Assembly: GCA_949927415.1 (NCBI GenBank)
Contig: CATLFB010000002.1
Coordinates: forward strand, 404,167 to 468,166
Source: an uncultured Candidatus Melainabacteria bacterium
Lineage (GTDB): Bacteria; Cyanobacteriota; Vampirovibrionia; Gastranaerophilales; Gastranaerophilaceae
Direction: 5' to 3'
DNA length: 64,000 nt
This document shows positions 8,740 through 17,839 of the stretch, one piece after another. Position 1 is the stretch's first letter, and the number at the start of each line of letters is the position of its first letter. The notes beneath the pieces are model-generated. The model did not search any database and was not told the DNA's origin. It worked only from the letters and a program-made list of their open reading frames with translations. The translations under genes and the position numbers were made by a program.

Positions 8740-9524
8740 TTACAAAAACAGAACTTGACGAGTTGGTAAAAAAATACGAGGTGCCTGAATTCATTGCGCC
8801 GGATCCGATTAGTATTCCGCATATTTTTTCCACGAAAAAAGACATTGAAATCGCTGGTTTCATCGCCTCGCTTGTGGCTTACGGGAGCCGGAAAGTTTTT
8901 TTAAAAAAGCTTGATGAACTTTTCAAAATCGCACAAAATGAGCCGCTGAATTTCATCCTGAATTTTGAGCCTGAAATTTTAGGTGATTTTAATTACCGCT
9001 TTGGCAAGCCTGATGATTTTGCAGAAATTTTCAAAATATTACGTACGCTTTACGAAAAAGATGGCGGGCTTGAAGAGCTTTTCAAATATGGTTATTCTCA
9101 CTTTGCGGATAGACCGGAGGCGGGTGAAAAGATTCACTCAAGTGCGCGTGTGCAGAAGATGTTTTCAACCGTGACTGATTATTTCTATTCACGTGCAGAC
9201 CAAAACGCCGCTCAGGGGTTTTATTTTATGATTCCGGACCCGCGAAAAGGCGGCGCGATGAAAAGGATGTGTATGTATTTGAGGTGGATGGTGAGAAAGC
9301 CGCCGGTTGATTTTGGAATCTGGGATTTTATGCCGCAGTCGGAGTTGTTGATTCCGCTGGATGTTCATGTTGCCAGAATTTCGCGTGAGATGGGGCTTTT
9401 GACAAGAAAGCAAAACGATTTCAAGGCTGTCATTGAACTAAGCGAAAATCTCAAAAAGTTCGACCCTCAAGACCCCTCTAAATACGATTTTGCCCTCTTC
9501 GGCTACGGTGTACTACGTACGTAG
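8736..9524 (+). CDS. TIGR02757 (DUF2400) family protein
   Basis: A conserved bacterial family of unknown biochemical role. It is recognised from the N-terminal run of SIPHIFSTKKDIEIAGF, followed by GSRKVFLKKLDELF and the later RMCMYLRWMVRK and PLDVHVARISR segments. Its 262 residues are the usual size. The start codon overlaps the tadA stop. The last codons (YGVLRT) and the TAG stop are formed by the CTACGTACGTAG palindrome of the second repeat block, so the native C-terminus may have been replaced. Confidence 0.8.
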   Translation: MITKTELDELVKKYEVPEFIAPDPISIPHIFSTKKDIEIAGFIASLVAYGSRKVFLKKLDELFKIAQNEPLNFILNFEPEILGDFNYRFGKPDDFAEIFKILRTLYEKDGGLEELFKYGYSHFADRPEAGEKIHSSARVQKMFSTVTDYFYSRADQNAAQGFYFMIPDPRKGGAMKRMCMYLRWMVRKPPVDFGIWDFMPQSELLIPLDVHVARISREMGLLTRKQNDFKAVIELSENLKKFDPQDPSKYDFALFGYGVLRT

Positions 9525-9905
9525 ACACATTGGATCTGTCATACAGGAGCCGCTTATGAAAGAACCAGTCGGGAAGTCCGGAATTAGGAAAGAGTCGCTA
9601 GGAAAGGTCGATGTCTTATTACTATTTCTGAAAAAGCCGGCGGTAATCGTCGCATCCCCTCTCCTGGTAGAGGAGAGTGCAGAATTTCTTAACGAGCGTC
9701 CCGCGAGTTTAGAAATTCGGGTGAGGTACTACGTGTACTACGTACGTAGACACACTGGGTCAGTCATATAGGAGCCGCTTGTGGAAGAATCAGTCGGAGA
9801 ATTTCAGGATTAGGACGGCAGCGCTAAGAAAGGTCAACGTCTGGTGACGATAAATTGTAATGCGACTGTTAATTACTCATGTAGACATATTGAATCTGAA
9901 TCCGA
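9513..9905. repeat. Palindromic interspersed repeat block, copy 2
   Basis: Tandem degenerate units related to 292-880. Perfect CTACGTACGTAG palindromes lie at 9513-9524 and 9738-9749 and are each followed by GACACA-TGG, a GTCATA-AGGAGCCGCTT segment and a GGAATTAGGA-like segment. A TCTCCTGGTAGAGGAGA hairpin near 9660 matches the one near 645. The reading frames crossing it are composed only of repeat sequence and are not real genes. Confidence 0.85.
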
Positions 9906-9978
9906 TGAAAGCCGCTTGTTGACAACTCAATTTAAAATGCTATGATAATTATCCGGTTCAGGATATGAAAGGATATTT

Positions 9979-10296
9979 ATGAGTGGAATTCCTGCAGTTC
10001 GAAACAGATTGGCGCAATTGAAATCAGAAAAAATGTTGTCAGCTATGCTCGGCGATTACAAGGGATTTAAGCAGGCTTCAAAGGATTTTGCAAAACTTGC
10101 CGTGAACAATTTTGATGAACTAAAATCTCTGCCGGCGCAGCCGAAAGTGACAGTTCCTCTTTTTTCAAAAGGCGGATTAAGAATGATGAAAGTTTGGTTT
10201 CTTGAAAAATTCAGAGTGAAAACTCCTGATGAAAAACGTTTGGCGCAAATGGCAGAGCGCGAAGCTTTGCGCGACAAATTCATCAAATCGCGCTAA
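9979..10296 (+). CDS. Small basic protein of unknown function
   Basis: A 105-residue Lys/Arg-rich protein with a ribosome site (GAAAGGA) seven bases before the ATG. It has a helical N-terminus (QLKSEKMLSAMLGDYKGF), a central Pro/Val stretch, and a charged C-terminal helix (EKRLAQMAEREALRDKF). There is no signal peptide or membrane segment. It stands alone between the repeat block and an AT-rich gene pair. I do not recognise it. Confidence 0.65.
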   Translation: MSGIPAVRNRLAQLKSEKMLSAMLGDYKGFKQASKDFAKLAVNNFDELKSLPAQPKVTVPLFSKGGLRMMKVWFLEKFRVKTPDEKRLAQMAEREALRDKFIKSR

Positions 10297-10416
10297 GCTT
10301 TCATCCGAAAAATTAATCCCTGTTTGTCCGTAAAATTACGTACGCAAAAATGCGGACTTGCGGAGTGTGTTGTAATATTTCATAATAAGAAAGTATAGTT
10401 AAATAAGGAGAACATT

Positions 10417-11310
10417 ATGAAATTGAAAAACTTTTACAACAAAATCAGCAAAAAGAACAAGATTTATTACGCAGAAGAAATTGGTCGAATGAATAGTGAC
10501 GAATTTAGAGCACATGAACCGGCCATCAATTATCAGCTAAATAATCTTGGAATCCCGCGTGAAAAAGATTTGTTAAACTCTGCGGAAGTTTATCAAATGC
10601 GTGCTCAAAATTCAAAAGGTAAAGGTTTTAATACTTATTATACTGCAGACTATGATGAGAATATTCCGACAAAATTGATAAATGCCAATGTTTCTTATAA
10701 AGAGAAGTTAAATAAACATGGAATGACAAATTGGGAAGAAGTGCAGGATAAATTGTATACAGATGTAAGCAGTCTTGCAAAAGATTCCATCGCACACGCA
10801 AATTTGGCAAATGCTCGTCATGATTTTGAGTGTGCAAAGAAAGATAAAAATGCTTTTATTGTTAATAAGCGTACGGATTTGGGTAGTACGGAACTAAATA
10901 ATTGGATGGATAAAGTTGGTATTCCAAAGAATTCTCGTGGTGTTATATACAATCATATTTCCAATGCCTCAACGAAGTTAGCAAATTCAAGGACTATTAA
11001 TGACTACATAAAGAAAAATGAAGAAAAACTAAGAAATGGCAATATTGAAACTGATTTGATTGATTTCAAATTGAACAAAGATTTGGATGCTTTTCTTGGG
11101 ATTCAACATGCTACATTGTACAAACCTCATATTGATAAAGATGGATATTTCAATGCTTATGTAAATGATTATTATGATTTTGATTACCGCAAGCGAAATC
11201 TTAATCCTGCTAATATTTTGAATAATTGGGGGGCTGGTATGCAAGATAAGAAAAAACTTGAAAATTATTTTAATATATATTATATTCATAAGAAATTGAA
11301 TGATAGGTAG
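10417..11310 (+). CDS. Unknown 297-residue protein, first gene of an AT-rich pair
   Basis: The ribosome site AAGGAG precedes the ATG by eight bases. The protein is hydrophilic, rich in Lys, Asn and Tyr, with no signal peptide or membrane segment. The C-terminal 60 residues look domain-like: DKDGYFNAYVNDYYDF, then NNWGAGMQDKKKLENYF. The gene is visibly more AT-rich than its neighbours and overlaps the start of a membrane protein gene by 11 bases. The pairing with a small membrane protein and a nearby XRE regulator recalls toxin/immunity or defence modules, but this is only an inference from layout. Confidence 0.7.
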   Translation: MKLKNFYNKISKKNKIYYAEEIGRMNSDEFRAHEPAINYQLNNLGIPREKDLLNSAEVYQMRAQNSKGKGFNTYYTADYDENIPTKLINANVSYKEKLNKHGMTNWEEVQDKLYTDVSSLAKDSIAHANLANARHDFECAKKDKNAFIVNKRTDLGSTELNNWMDKVGIPKNSRGVIYNHISNASTKLANSRTINDYIKKNEEKLRNGNIETDLIDFKLNKDLDAFLGIQHATLYKPHIDKDGYFNAYVNDYYDFDYRKRNLNPANILNNWGAGMQDKKKLENYFNIYYIHKKLNDR

Positions 11311-11836
11311 AAATATCATGAATAAAAATATTTTAGGTTTGCTATATTATATAATTTATTTTTTTACCATCTCGTATGCATTTTTAAAATTTTTTATTTT
11401 ATATTTTTCTGTTATTGTGCCAATAACTGAATACCTTCCAACAGACAAGCTTGGACTTGGTGTGGACATAGTTACTATCATTGGACTATTTCTTATACTA
11501 GTCCCAATTTTATATAAACTTTTCAGCCCGTTTATTGTCAGTATATTGTTAATTAAAAAGTGTCAAAACCCATTGATACTAAAAATTTATAACAACATCT
11601 CAACGCCAGTGAAAATTTTGTTGTCTTTGATTGCGCTGGATAGTGTTATTTTCTTGATTAAAGGATTGGTTACGAATGTCTGGGATTTTTCTGAATACAT
11701 TATTGTTTATTCAGGTACGCTTACGTTCATCCCAATCCTGCTTGTTGCGGTTTGGAATGTCGTAATGCAGAACCGAAATACTAAATATGCCGAACTTGGT
11801 AATAATAGAAAATTGTGGTTTGACAAATACCTCTAA
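11300..11836 (+). CDS. Small multi-pass membrane protein of unknown function
   Basis: A 178-residue protein with about four hydrophobic segments (near residues 10-33, 50-72, 102-120 and 132-150). The ATG at 11300 overlaps the end of the upstream gene. A second in-frame ATG at 11318 is an alternative that leaves 172 residues. Its AT content and tight overlap suggest it was acquired together with the gene before it. Its stop codon shares bases with the stop of the convergent XRE gene (CTAA at 11833-11836). Confidence 0.7.
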   Translation: MIGRNIMNKNILGLLYYIIYFFTISYAFLKFFILYFSVIVPITEYLPTDKLGLGVDIVTIIGLFLILVPILYKLFSPFIVSILLIKKCQNPLILKIYNNISTPVKILLSLIALDSVIFLIKGLVTNVWDFSEYIIVYSGTLTFIPILLVAVWNVVMQNRNTKYAELGNNRKLWFDKYL

Positions 11837-12066
11837 TCTTCATACAAATGTTTGTCCGGCACATCGTCCGGGATGTAGCGCAGGATGTCGTTTGGCGTGC
11901 AATCCAGTGCATAACAAAGTTTGTCGAGAGTTGCAAAGTCTATGCCTTTGGTTTTGTCGTTGTAAAGATTTAAAATAGTATGTCTGTCAAGACCGGTAAG
12001 TTTGACAATGTCGCGTTTATCCAGCTTTTTTATTCCCAAAAGTATTGAAAATCTGTTTTTTATCAT
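11833..12066 (-). CDS. XRE/Cro-type helix-turn-helix regulator
   Basis: A 77-residue DNA-binding protein from the ATG at 12066. Upstream codons would need a TTG start and look unlike protein. The helix-turn-helix lies in KLDKRDIVKLTGLDRHTILNLY, followed by the LDKLCYALDCTPNDIL helix typical of this family. The start codon is contained in a perfect inverted repeat (12060-12079) that also covers a TATCAT -10 box, so it probably represses itself. It converges on the membrane protein gene and may control the AT-rich pair. Confidence 0.85.
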   Translation of the reverse strand: MIKNRFSILLGIKKLDKRDIVKLTGLDRHTILNLYNDKTKGIDFATLDKLCYALDCTPNDILRYIPDDVPDKHLYED

Positions 12067-12079
12067 GTTAATATGATAA
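12060..12079 (-). promoter_or_regulatory. Inverted repeat over promoter and start codon of the XRE gene
   Basis: TTATCAT-N6-ATGATAA has perfect 7-bp arms. On the minus strand it contains TATCAT, a six-base gap and then the ATG. It fits an autoregulatory operator on a leaderless gene. Confidence 0.6.
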
Positions 12080-12228
12080 CTTTTTGGTATGTTGAATACA
12101 TTATTGGAGTTTATAATAACCAAATGGATGCTTTACAAACTAAAATTTTTCATATATATTAATGTTAACTCAAAACTTAATTTTTTAAATATACCAATAT
12201 CGCTTGTTCGAAAAGTACAAGCTCCATG

Positions 12229-12255
12229 AAAAAACGCCGGTTGAAAAACCGGCGC
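12229..12255 (-). terminator. Terminator after PPi-PFK
   Basis: Stem CGCCGG / CCGGCG with a six-base T-run on the minus strand, just beyond the stop of the phosphofructokinase gene. Confidence 0.8.
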
Positions 12256-12276
12256 TTACTTTTTTCTTAAGTCAAA

Positions 12277-13959
12277 TTATGCATTGACAAGAGTTTTTTC
12301 TCTTTCAAGCTGAAGTGTGCAAGTTGTTACATCACACACGCAAGACGGACCAAAATATTGAACAGCGCCCGGGAATAAATATCTGTCATTCATTGCCCAG
12401 TCTTCTCTGTGTTCTTCAAGTTGCTTGAATACAGGGCCGTCAAGTCTTACAAGGGCTTTTTGAATTACAGGTTTCATTTCGCCATGGCGTCTTTCCATAT
12501 TCATCATCATTGTAAGCGGGATTCCGCCTGCAATCCATTTGTCTGCAGGTTGTGTCAGATTTCTTACTGATGAAAGGTAACCGGTCAAACCGAAGTTGAT
12601 TAGCGCAAATGCGTTGAAACCTAATGAATAGCAGTAATCTGCGTCAAAGTTTGACGGGAATGCGCATCTTCCTTCGTATCCGAAGAAGTGTGATTGTGCT
12701 GAGAATTTGCCGATGAAATCTCCCTGAGATTTCAATTCATCAAGTCTTGTTGAAATCATTTCGATTAACAGTTTTTCAGTTTCGATTTTTGAAACCTGAA
12801 CGTTTCCGTGCGGGTCACGGTCTGCAAGAAGCTGTTCTTTAATTAGAACAGGAAGTGATGAGTAAACTTTTGCATTTGCAGAATCAAGTCTGTTTTCAAC
12901 GATGTCGAATTTTTCTCTGATTGTTGTTGCGTTAACGAATGACGGGTCATTTTCCAATGCTGCCATGATGTCGTTGAGGTTTGCAATCATTGATTTCATT
13001 TCAGGAATGAATTCAATCAAGCCTTCCGGAATAATTGCGATACCGAAGTTTTTGCCGCTGTTTGAACGTTTTACAATTACTTCTGACATGTAGTTGATAA
13101 TGCTTTCCAGAGACATTTTTCTTTCTTCAACTTCTTCAGAAATCAAAGTGATGTTGGGCTGGGTTTGAAGGGCTGCTTCCAGTGCAACGTGAGAAGCTGA
13201 ACGACCCATGATTTTGATGAAGTGCCAGTATTTTTTAGCGGAATTTGCATCGCGCTGTATGTTTCCGATAAGTTCAGCGTAAGTTTTTGTTGCAGTGTCG
13301 AAACCGAAAGAGATTTCAATCTGGTCGTTTTTCAAGTCGCCGTCAATAGTTTTCGGGCAGCCGATAACCTGAATGCCTGTATTGTTTTTAACGAACCATT
13401 CAGCAAGAAGTGCTGCGTTTGTGTTTGAATCGTCGCCGCCGATAATAACAACGGCAGAAATGTTCAACTTTTTGCAAACTTCAAGTGATTTTTGGAACTG
13501 TTCTTCGGTTTCAAGTTTGGTTCTGCCTGAACCGATGATATCGAATCCGCCTGTGTTTCTGTATTGATCGATGAACTCGTCAGAAAATTCGACATATTTG
13601 CCGTCAATAATTCCTGATGGGCCGCCGAGGAATCCGTAAAGCTTGTTAGAAGAATTTGCCTGTTTCAAAGCGTCGTACAAACCTGCGATAACGTTGTGTC
13701 CGCCGGGAGCCTGTCCGCCTGAAAGGATTACACCGACATTTTTCGGCTGTGAAACTGACATTGAAATTGAGTTTTTAAAAGTTACAACCGGTTTGCCGTA
13801 AGTATTTTTAAAAAGGTTTTGGATTTGTTCCTGATCTCTTACTGATTGAGTTGCTTCACCTTCTGCAACTTCAAGGCTGTTGATGCCCAATGCAAGAGTT
13901 GCGGGAAGTTTCGGCTGATACTTTAATCTTTCGATTTGTAACGGTGAAAGTTTTTTCAT
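12277..13959 (-). CDS. pfp: Pyrophosphate-dependent 6-phosphofructokinase (long form)
   Basis: Makes fructose 1,6-bisphosphate using pyrophosphate instead of ATP; reversible, so it serves glycolysis and gluconeogenesis in the cytosol. Motifs are [11 protein letters not shown] near the N-terminus, [20 protein letters not shown] and [11 protein letters not shown]. These match the plant-like/TIGR02477 long family, as does the length of 560 residues. The ATG at 13959 has AGGAAGAG upstream and is preferred over an in-frame start 36 bases earlier. A terminator follows. It is transcribed alone. Confidence 0.93.
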   Translation of the reverse strand: MKKLSPLQIERLKYQPKLPATLALGINSLEVAEGEATQSVRDQEQIQNLFKNTYGKPVVTFKNSISMSVSQPKNVGVILSGGQAPGGHNVIAGLYDALKQANSSNKLYGFLGGPSGIIDGKYVEFSDEFIDQYRNTGGFDIIGSGRTKLETEEQFQKSLEVCKKLNISAVVIIGGDDSNTNAALLAEWFVKNNTGIQVIGCPKTIDGDLKNDQIEISFGFDTATKTYAELIGNIQRDANSAKKYWHFIKIMGRSASHVALEAALQTQPNITLISEEVEERKMSLESIINYMSEVIVKRSNSGKNFGIAIIPEGLIEFIPEMKSMIANLNDIMAALENDPSFVNATTIREKFDIVENRLDSANAKVYSSLPVLIKEQLLADRDPHGNVQVSKIETEKLLIEMISTRLDELKSQGDFIGKFSAQSHFFGYEGRCAFPSNFDADYCYSLGFNAFALINFGLTGYLSSVRNLTQPADKWIAGGIPLTMMMNMERRHGEMKPVIQKALVRLDGPVFKQLEEHREDWAMNDRYLFPGAVQYFGPSCVCDVTTCTLQLEREKTLVNA

Positions 13960-14067
13960 ATTCTCTTCCTTTTGTTTAAAATTGTACTTGTACACTGATA
14001 TTTTACTATAAAAAACAAAAAAGTGAAGAAAATATAATTTTTCGCCTTTGACTTGAACTTTTAAAAT

Positions 14068-15444
14068 TTACGCTTCAATCGAACTTTTGAGCGCCTCAAT
14101 TTTTTCAAAACTTCCGCTCTCAAAATAAATTCTCAATAAGGGCTCTGTGCCGCTTGGACGAACCAAAATCCAGCTTTCGTTGTCTTCAAGGTAAAGTTTT
14201 ACGCCGTCTTTGAAATCTTTTTTTGTAATTTTGTATCCGCAAATATTTTCTAATTTGCCGAATTTTTCTAAAACCGGCTTGATTTCAGAAACATCAGCAA
14301 GATGTTTGTCCACACGATTATTACAGAACTTGCAGCCGACAAATTCCTCCAAATCTTTTTGCAACTGTACAAGCGTTTTTCCCGAATACGCCATTGCTTC
14401 AAGAATGAGTAAATTTGCAAGGATTCCGTCTTTTTCCGGGATATGCCCCTGAATGCTTAAGCCGCCGCTTTCTTCTCCGCCGATTACCGGATTGAATTTT
14501 CTCATCGCTTCTCCGACATGTTTGAACCCGACAGCGGTTTCCACAACTTCAACACCGAGCTTTTCGGCAACTCTATCCAGCATAAGGCCTGCGCCGACGG
14601 TTTTGACAAGGGAACCTTTCAGATTTTTGTTTTTTGTCAGATGGATAAGCAATACAGCAATAATTTCGTTTGGTGTAACGTATTCACCATCCTCATTTAT
14701 GACGCCGAATCTGTCAGCATCTCCATCGTTTGCAAAACCGATGGAATTCCCTTTTTCTTTAACTTGTTCAATCAATTCTTTTAAAAATTTTGGTTTGGGT
14801 TCAGGCATTCCGCCGCCGAAATTCGGGTCATGGTGCATGTGGAGGCTTTCGAATTTAATCCTGTGTTTTTCGAGCAGTTTGTCAAAATATCCGATGCTTG
14901 CTGAATATAGCCCGTCAAAAATGATGTTTGTTTTCAAAGTTTTGATTTTTTCAATATCAATCAGGGTTTCTATGTGGGCAAAATAGTCTTTTGAAAAGTC
15001 GTATTTTTCAAGTTTTCCTGTGCCGAATTTTTCAAATTCCACTTCCAAATTTGAAACAATTTCATTCGTAATGTCGGATGTCGCAGGACCCGCATAATCC
15101 GGAATAAATTTTATCCCGAGATATTCCGGCGGGTTGTGCGAGGCTGTGAACATCAAAGCACACGCGTTTAATTTTTTTGCATTGAATGCCAGAACAGGTG
15201 TTGGCAAAACCTTGTCGCTGTATAGGACTTTGAATCCGAAATTTTTAAGAATTTCCGCCGCAAAATACGAAAATTCATCGGCCTTGTTTCTCGGGTCATA
15301 ACCGATTATGATTAATTTTTCGCCGCCAAAGTTGTCGTAAATATATTTAGCTGTTGCATTGCAAACTTTTTCTACATTTTCTTTTATAAAATCTTTTCCT
15401 ACAATCGCGCGCCAGCCGTCTGTCCCGAATTTAATTCCGCTCAT
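14068..15444 (-). CDS. Phosphoglucomutase/phosphomannomutase family protein
   Basis: Interconverts hexose 1- and 6-phosphates. The 458 residues show the four-domain alpha-D-phosphohexomutase pattern: the N-terminal KFGTDGWRAI, the catalytic phosphoserine loop TASHNPPEYLG, the metal-binding loop DGDADRFG, the sugar-binding GGEESGG and the phosphate-binding RPSGTEPLLRIY. Substrate preference (glucose, mannose or glucosamine) cannot be decided from these motifs. The ribosome site AGGAAAGGG lies upstream. It is divergent from pheA. Confidence 0.9.
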   Translation of the reverse strand: MSGIKFGTDGWRAIVGKDFIKENVEKVCNATAKYIYDNFGGEKLIIIGYDPRNKADEFSYFAAEILKNFGFKVLYSDKVLPTPVLAFNAKKLNACALMFTASHNPPEYLGIKFIPDYAGPATSDITNEIVSNLEVEFEKFGTGKLEKYDFSKDYFAHIETLIDIEKIKTLKTNIIFDGLYSASIGYFDKLLEKHRIKFESLHMHHDPNFGGGMPEPKPKFLKELIEQVKEKGNSIGFANDGDADRFGVINEDGEYVTPNEIIAVLLIHLTKNKNLKGSLVKTVGAGLMLDRVAEKLGVEVVETAVGFKHVGEAMRKFNPVIGGEESGGLSIQGHIPEKDGILANLLILEAMAYSGKTLVQLQKDLEEFVGCKFCNNRVDKHLADVSEIKPVLEKFGKLENICGYKITKKDFKDGVKLYLEDNESWILVRPSGTEPLLRIYFESGSFEKIEALKSSIEA

Positions 15445-15506
15445 CCCGTTGCCCTTTCCTGTTATGTCTGGTATAATTATATTTGAAATACGGAGTTAAG
15501 TAAACA

Positions 15507-16352
15507 ATGGATTTATCAAACGTTGAAAAAATCGCATATCTCGGCCCAAAAGCCTCGTTTTCCGAGATGGCTGCTGATATTTTCTGCACAAAATATAACA
15601 TCAATCCATACCCCGAGCCTTTGAAAACCATCAGGCAGGTCATTGAATTTGTTGACGAGAATCCGAATGTCTTGGGTGTCATTCCGCTCGAGAATTCAAT
15701 TGAAGGTTCTGTTCGCGAATCGCTTGATTCTCTGATGCTTACGATAAATCCGAATGTCAGAATTCTTTCGCAGACGATTATGCCCATTCGCCATTGTTTG
15801 TTGTCAAAAACGACCGAATTTTACAGCATAACAGGTGTAATTTCTCATCCGCAGGCGCTTGCGCAGTGCCAGAATTTTATCCATGATGAAATGCCGCGAA
15901 ATCTTAATCTTGTGGAAGCCGTGAGCACCGCAGAAGCCGCCAGAAGCCTTGCAAATTACAACCTTACATACGCTGCAATCGGAAGCGAAAAAACAGCCGA
16001 AGTTTACAACTTGAATATCTTAAAAGAAAATATCAACGATGACAAAAATAATCAGACGCGTTTTGCGCTAATCGGAGATTTCGAAACGGAAGAAACAGGC
16101 AGTGATAAAACTTCCCTCATTTTTGCCACGGAAAATAAACCCGGCGCGCTTTTGGAAATTCTCCATATTTTCTATGAAAACGATATTAATCTTTCATACA
16201 TTGTATCAAGGCCTTCAAAGCTGAAATTCGGTGATTATAATTTCATTGTAAACTTTGACGGGCATATCAAAAATCCGAAAATTTTGAATACGTTAAAAGA
16301 AATCAAAGCAAAAACAACATTTATGCGATTGTTTGGTTCATACGAAAAATAA
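15507..16352 (+). CDS. pheA: Prephenate dehydratase
   Basis: Converts prephenate to phenylpyruvate in phenylalanine synthesis. The 281-residue protein begins with AYLGPKASFSEMAA, followed by GVIPLENSIEGSV, the typical substrate-site element. An ACT domain occupies the C-terminal 80 residues (KPGALLEILHIFYENDINL and ESRP-like VSRPSK), the usual site of phenylalanine feedback inhibition. It has no fused chorismate mutase. aroF, another aromatic-pathway gene, lies at 30101 but not in the same operon. Confidence 0.94.
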   Translation: MDLSNVEKIAYLGPKASFSEMAADIFCTKYNINPYPEPLKTIRQVIEFVDENPNVLGVIPLENSIEGSVRESLDSLMLTINPNVRILSQTIMPIRHCLLSKTTEFYSITGVISHPQALAQCQNFIHDEMPRNLNLVEAVSTAEAARSLANYNLTYAAIGSEKTAEVYNLNILKENINDDKNNQTRFALIGDFETEETGSDKTSLIFATENKPGALLEILHIFYENDINLSYIVSRPSKLKFGDYNFIVNFDGHIKNPKILNTLKEIKAKTTFMRLFGSYEK

Positions 16353-16362
16353 TTTTTGCACT

Positions 16363-16392
16363 TGACAGATTTCGCAAATCCGTGGTATATTT
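16363..16392 (+). promoter_or_regulatory. Sigma-70 promoter of the tail-fibre-like gene
   Basis: TTGACA at 16363-16368, an 18-base spacer, and TATATT at 16387-16392. Confidence 0.65.
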
Positions 16393-16443
16393 GTATATCG
16401 CGTCTTATAAAAATAGTTCGTCAAATTTGTCGGAAAGGCAAAT

Positions 16444-17223
16444 ATGACAAATTCACTAATCCCCTATTCATTTACTCCAGGCACAAAAGCCAAAGCACAG
16501 GAAGTAAATGCAAACTTTATTGCATTGGCAGAAAAGATTGAGTCCAATGCTGAAACAATCGCGGCTAACAAAAGTTCTGCAGCCGAAGATACCGCAAAAT
16601 GTGTACATAAGGAAGGCATCGAAACTGTTTCAGGAGTAAAGACCTTTTTAGGCAGTTCAACGACCCAGGCGCCTATTATTATGCGTCATGGCGATGCTAA
16701 TCTTGCTTCACCTCCTTCAATATCATCAAATGTTGTTTTTGATATGCAGGATTCGGAAGGTGCGCGTGTGGGCGCTTTGTATAATACAATCCTCAGCGAC
16801 GGTGCTGTACAAACTTCTATTCAGGCAATAAGAGGCTCTGTATATAATACGCTTGGTATGCATATAAGTAATTCCGGCCATTCCAGTTTGAGTGTTAACG
16901 GTAATGTCGTTCGTTATGTGAAATATACATACAACAACGGTCCTACATGGTGCCGATTGTGGTCTGACGGCTGGTTGGAACAGGGCGGTGCTTTGTATGA
17001 TATATCAGGTGAAGGTTCTGTTCTTACAATTACGTTCCCGCGGCCGTTTTATGACTTAGGTTACGGTGTATTTATACTTCGCGGCGGATTTTTCCAGAGA
17101 AACGAGCGTACAGATATGGGTATTACCGGTATGGCTGTTACCCACTGCACTATAGGTATAAATGCAGGTTCAAACGGATACGGCCGCTGGTTTGCATGCG
17201 GTTTGGATTCTACGTTAGCTTAA
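16444..17223 (+). CDS. Phage tail-fibre-like protein
   Basis: A 259-residue protein. The N-terminal PGTKAKAQEVNANFIALAEKI helix resembles attachment segments of phage tail fibres. The C-terminal part (WCRLWSDGWLEQGG, then YGRWFACG) resembles receptor-binding tips of fibre proteins. There is no signal peptide. The gene has its own strong promoter and ribosome site (GGAAAGG) and is followed by one companion gene, with no other phage gene around. It could be a domesticated remnant, a moron-type cargo or part of a contractile injection system encoded elsewhere. Confidence 0.7.
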   Translation: MTNSLIPYSFTPGTKAKAQEVNANFIALAEKIESNAETIAANKSSAAEDTAKCVHKEGIETVSGVKTFLGSSTTQAPIIMRHGDANLASPPSISSNVVFDMQDSEGARVGALYNTILSDGAVQTSIQAIRGSVYNTLGMHISNSGHSSLSVNGNVVRYVKYTYNNGPTWCRLWSDGWLEQGGALYDISGEGSVLTITFPRPFYDLGYGVFILRGGFFQRNERTDMGITGMAVTHCTIGINAGSNGYGRWFACGLDSTLA

Positions 17224-17258
17224 GTTACAGATTTTGATAAAAATAAAGGAGAAAAATA

Positions 17259-17723
17259 ATGTCATATATTTTAGAAAAACCATATACTGATGAACAATAC
17301 GCTGATTTTGTTGTCGAACACAACCATAATAACGGCCGCAGAATCGAATTTGGAGAAAATGCAGTTTATGCCCTGGAGGCAAACGAAAAACTTGGTGAGG
17401 ACGGAGTTCCTGTAATTAATGAAAACTTTGAAGCTGAAAAGGCTGCATTGAGACGTCAATATCTGGATGGTTTGTATCTGACAGCCGCCGATGTTGAGCG
17501 TGCGATTTATCAGGTAAAAGGAATCGACTTTGACGATTTAATTAGTCTTGTTGAACAGTCCGGAAACCCTGATATTGATATCAAAGCATTGAAAATTGAA
17601 TTGAGGGCAAACAATTTTTACAGAGGAAATCCATACATTCAGCAAATCGGACAGCTTTTGGGATTTTCAGATGAAAAACTTGACAAGTTTTTTGAATCCA
17701 AAAACGCAGGCGACTTAGAATAA
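17259..17723 (+). CDS. Companion of the tail-fibre-like gene, unknown function
   Basis: A 154-residue acidic soluble protein with a good ribosome site (AAGGAG) and a terminator behind it. It has no membrane segment. The N-terminal MSYILEKPYTDEQYADFVVE segment and the helical C-terminus (QIGQLLGFSDEKLDKFF) do not match a family I recognise. Position directly after a fibre-like gene suggests a tail-assembly or accessory role, by analogy with fibre/chaperone pairs. Confidence 0.6.
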   Translation: MSYILEKPYTDEQYADFVVEHNHNNGRRIEFGENAVYALEANEKLGEDGVPVINENFEAEKAALRRQYLDGLYLTAADVERAIYQVKGIDFDDLISLVEQSGNPDIDIKALKIELRANNFYRGNPYIQQIGQLLGFSDEKLDKFFESKNAGDLE

Positions 17724-17747
17724 TAATTTCAAAAAGAGGGAGTGTTT

Positions 17748-17783
17748 CGTGCGGAGCGGCTTTGCTGCTCCGCACGATTTTTT
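17748..17783 (+). terminator. Strong terminator after the tail-like gene pair
   Basis: Ten-base stem CGTGCGGAGC / GCTCCGCACG followed by a run of six T. Confidence 0.9.
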
Positions 17784-17839
17784 GTAATTAGTATAAAATT
17801 TTTGTTTTTGCTACAATTGTTTTAACAAGGAGATATACT

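Noticed and set aside
9490..9771. An open frame of 93 residues after the TIGR02757 gene
   Set aside because: It consists only of repeat-block sequence (the same YYVRR-type phrase is repeated) and has no ribosome site that fits.
16444..17723. Prophage
   Set aside because: Only two genes are phage-like; there is no integrase, capsid, portal or terminase.
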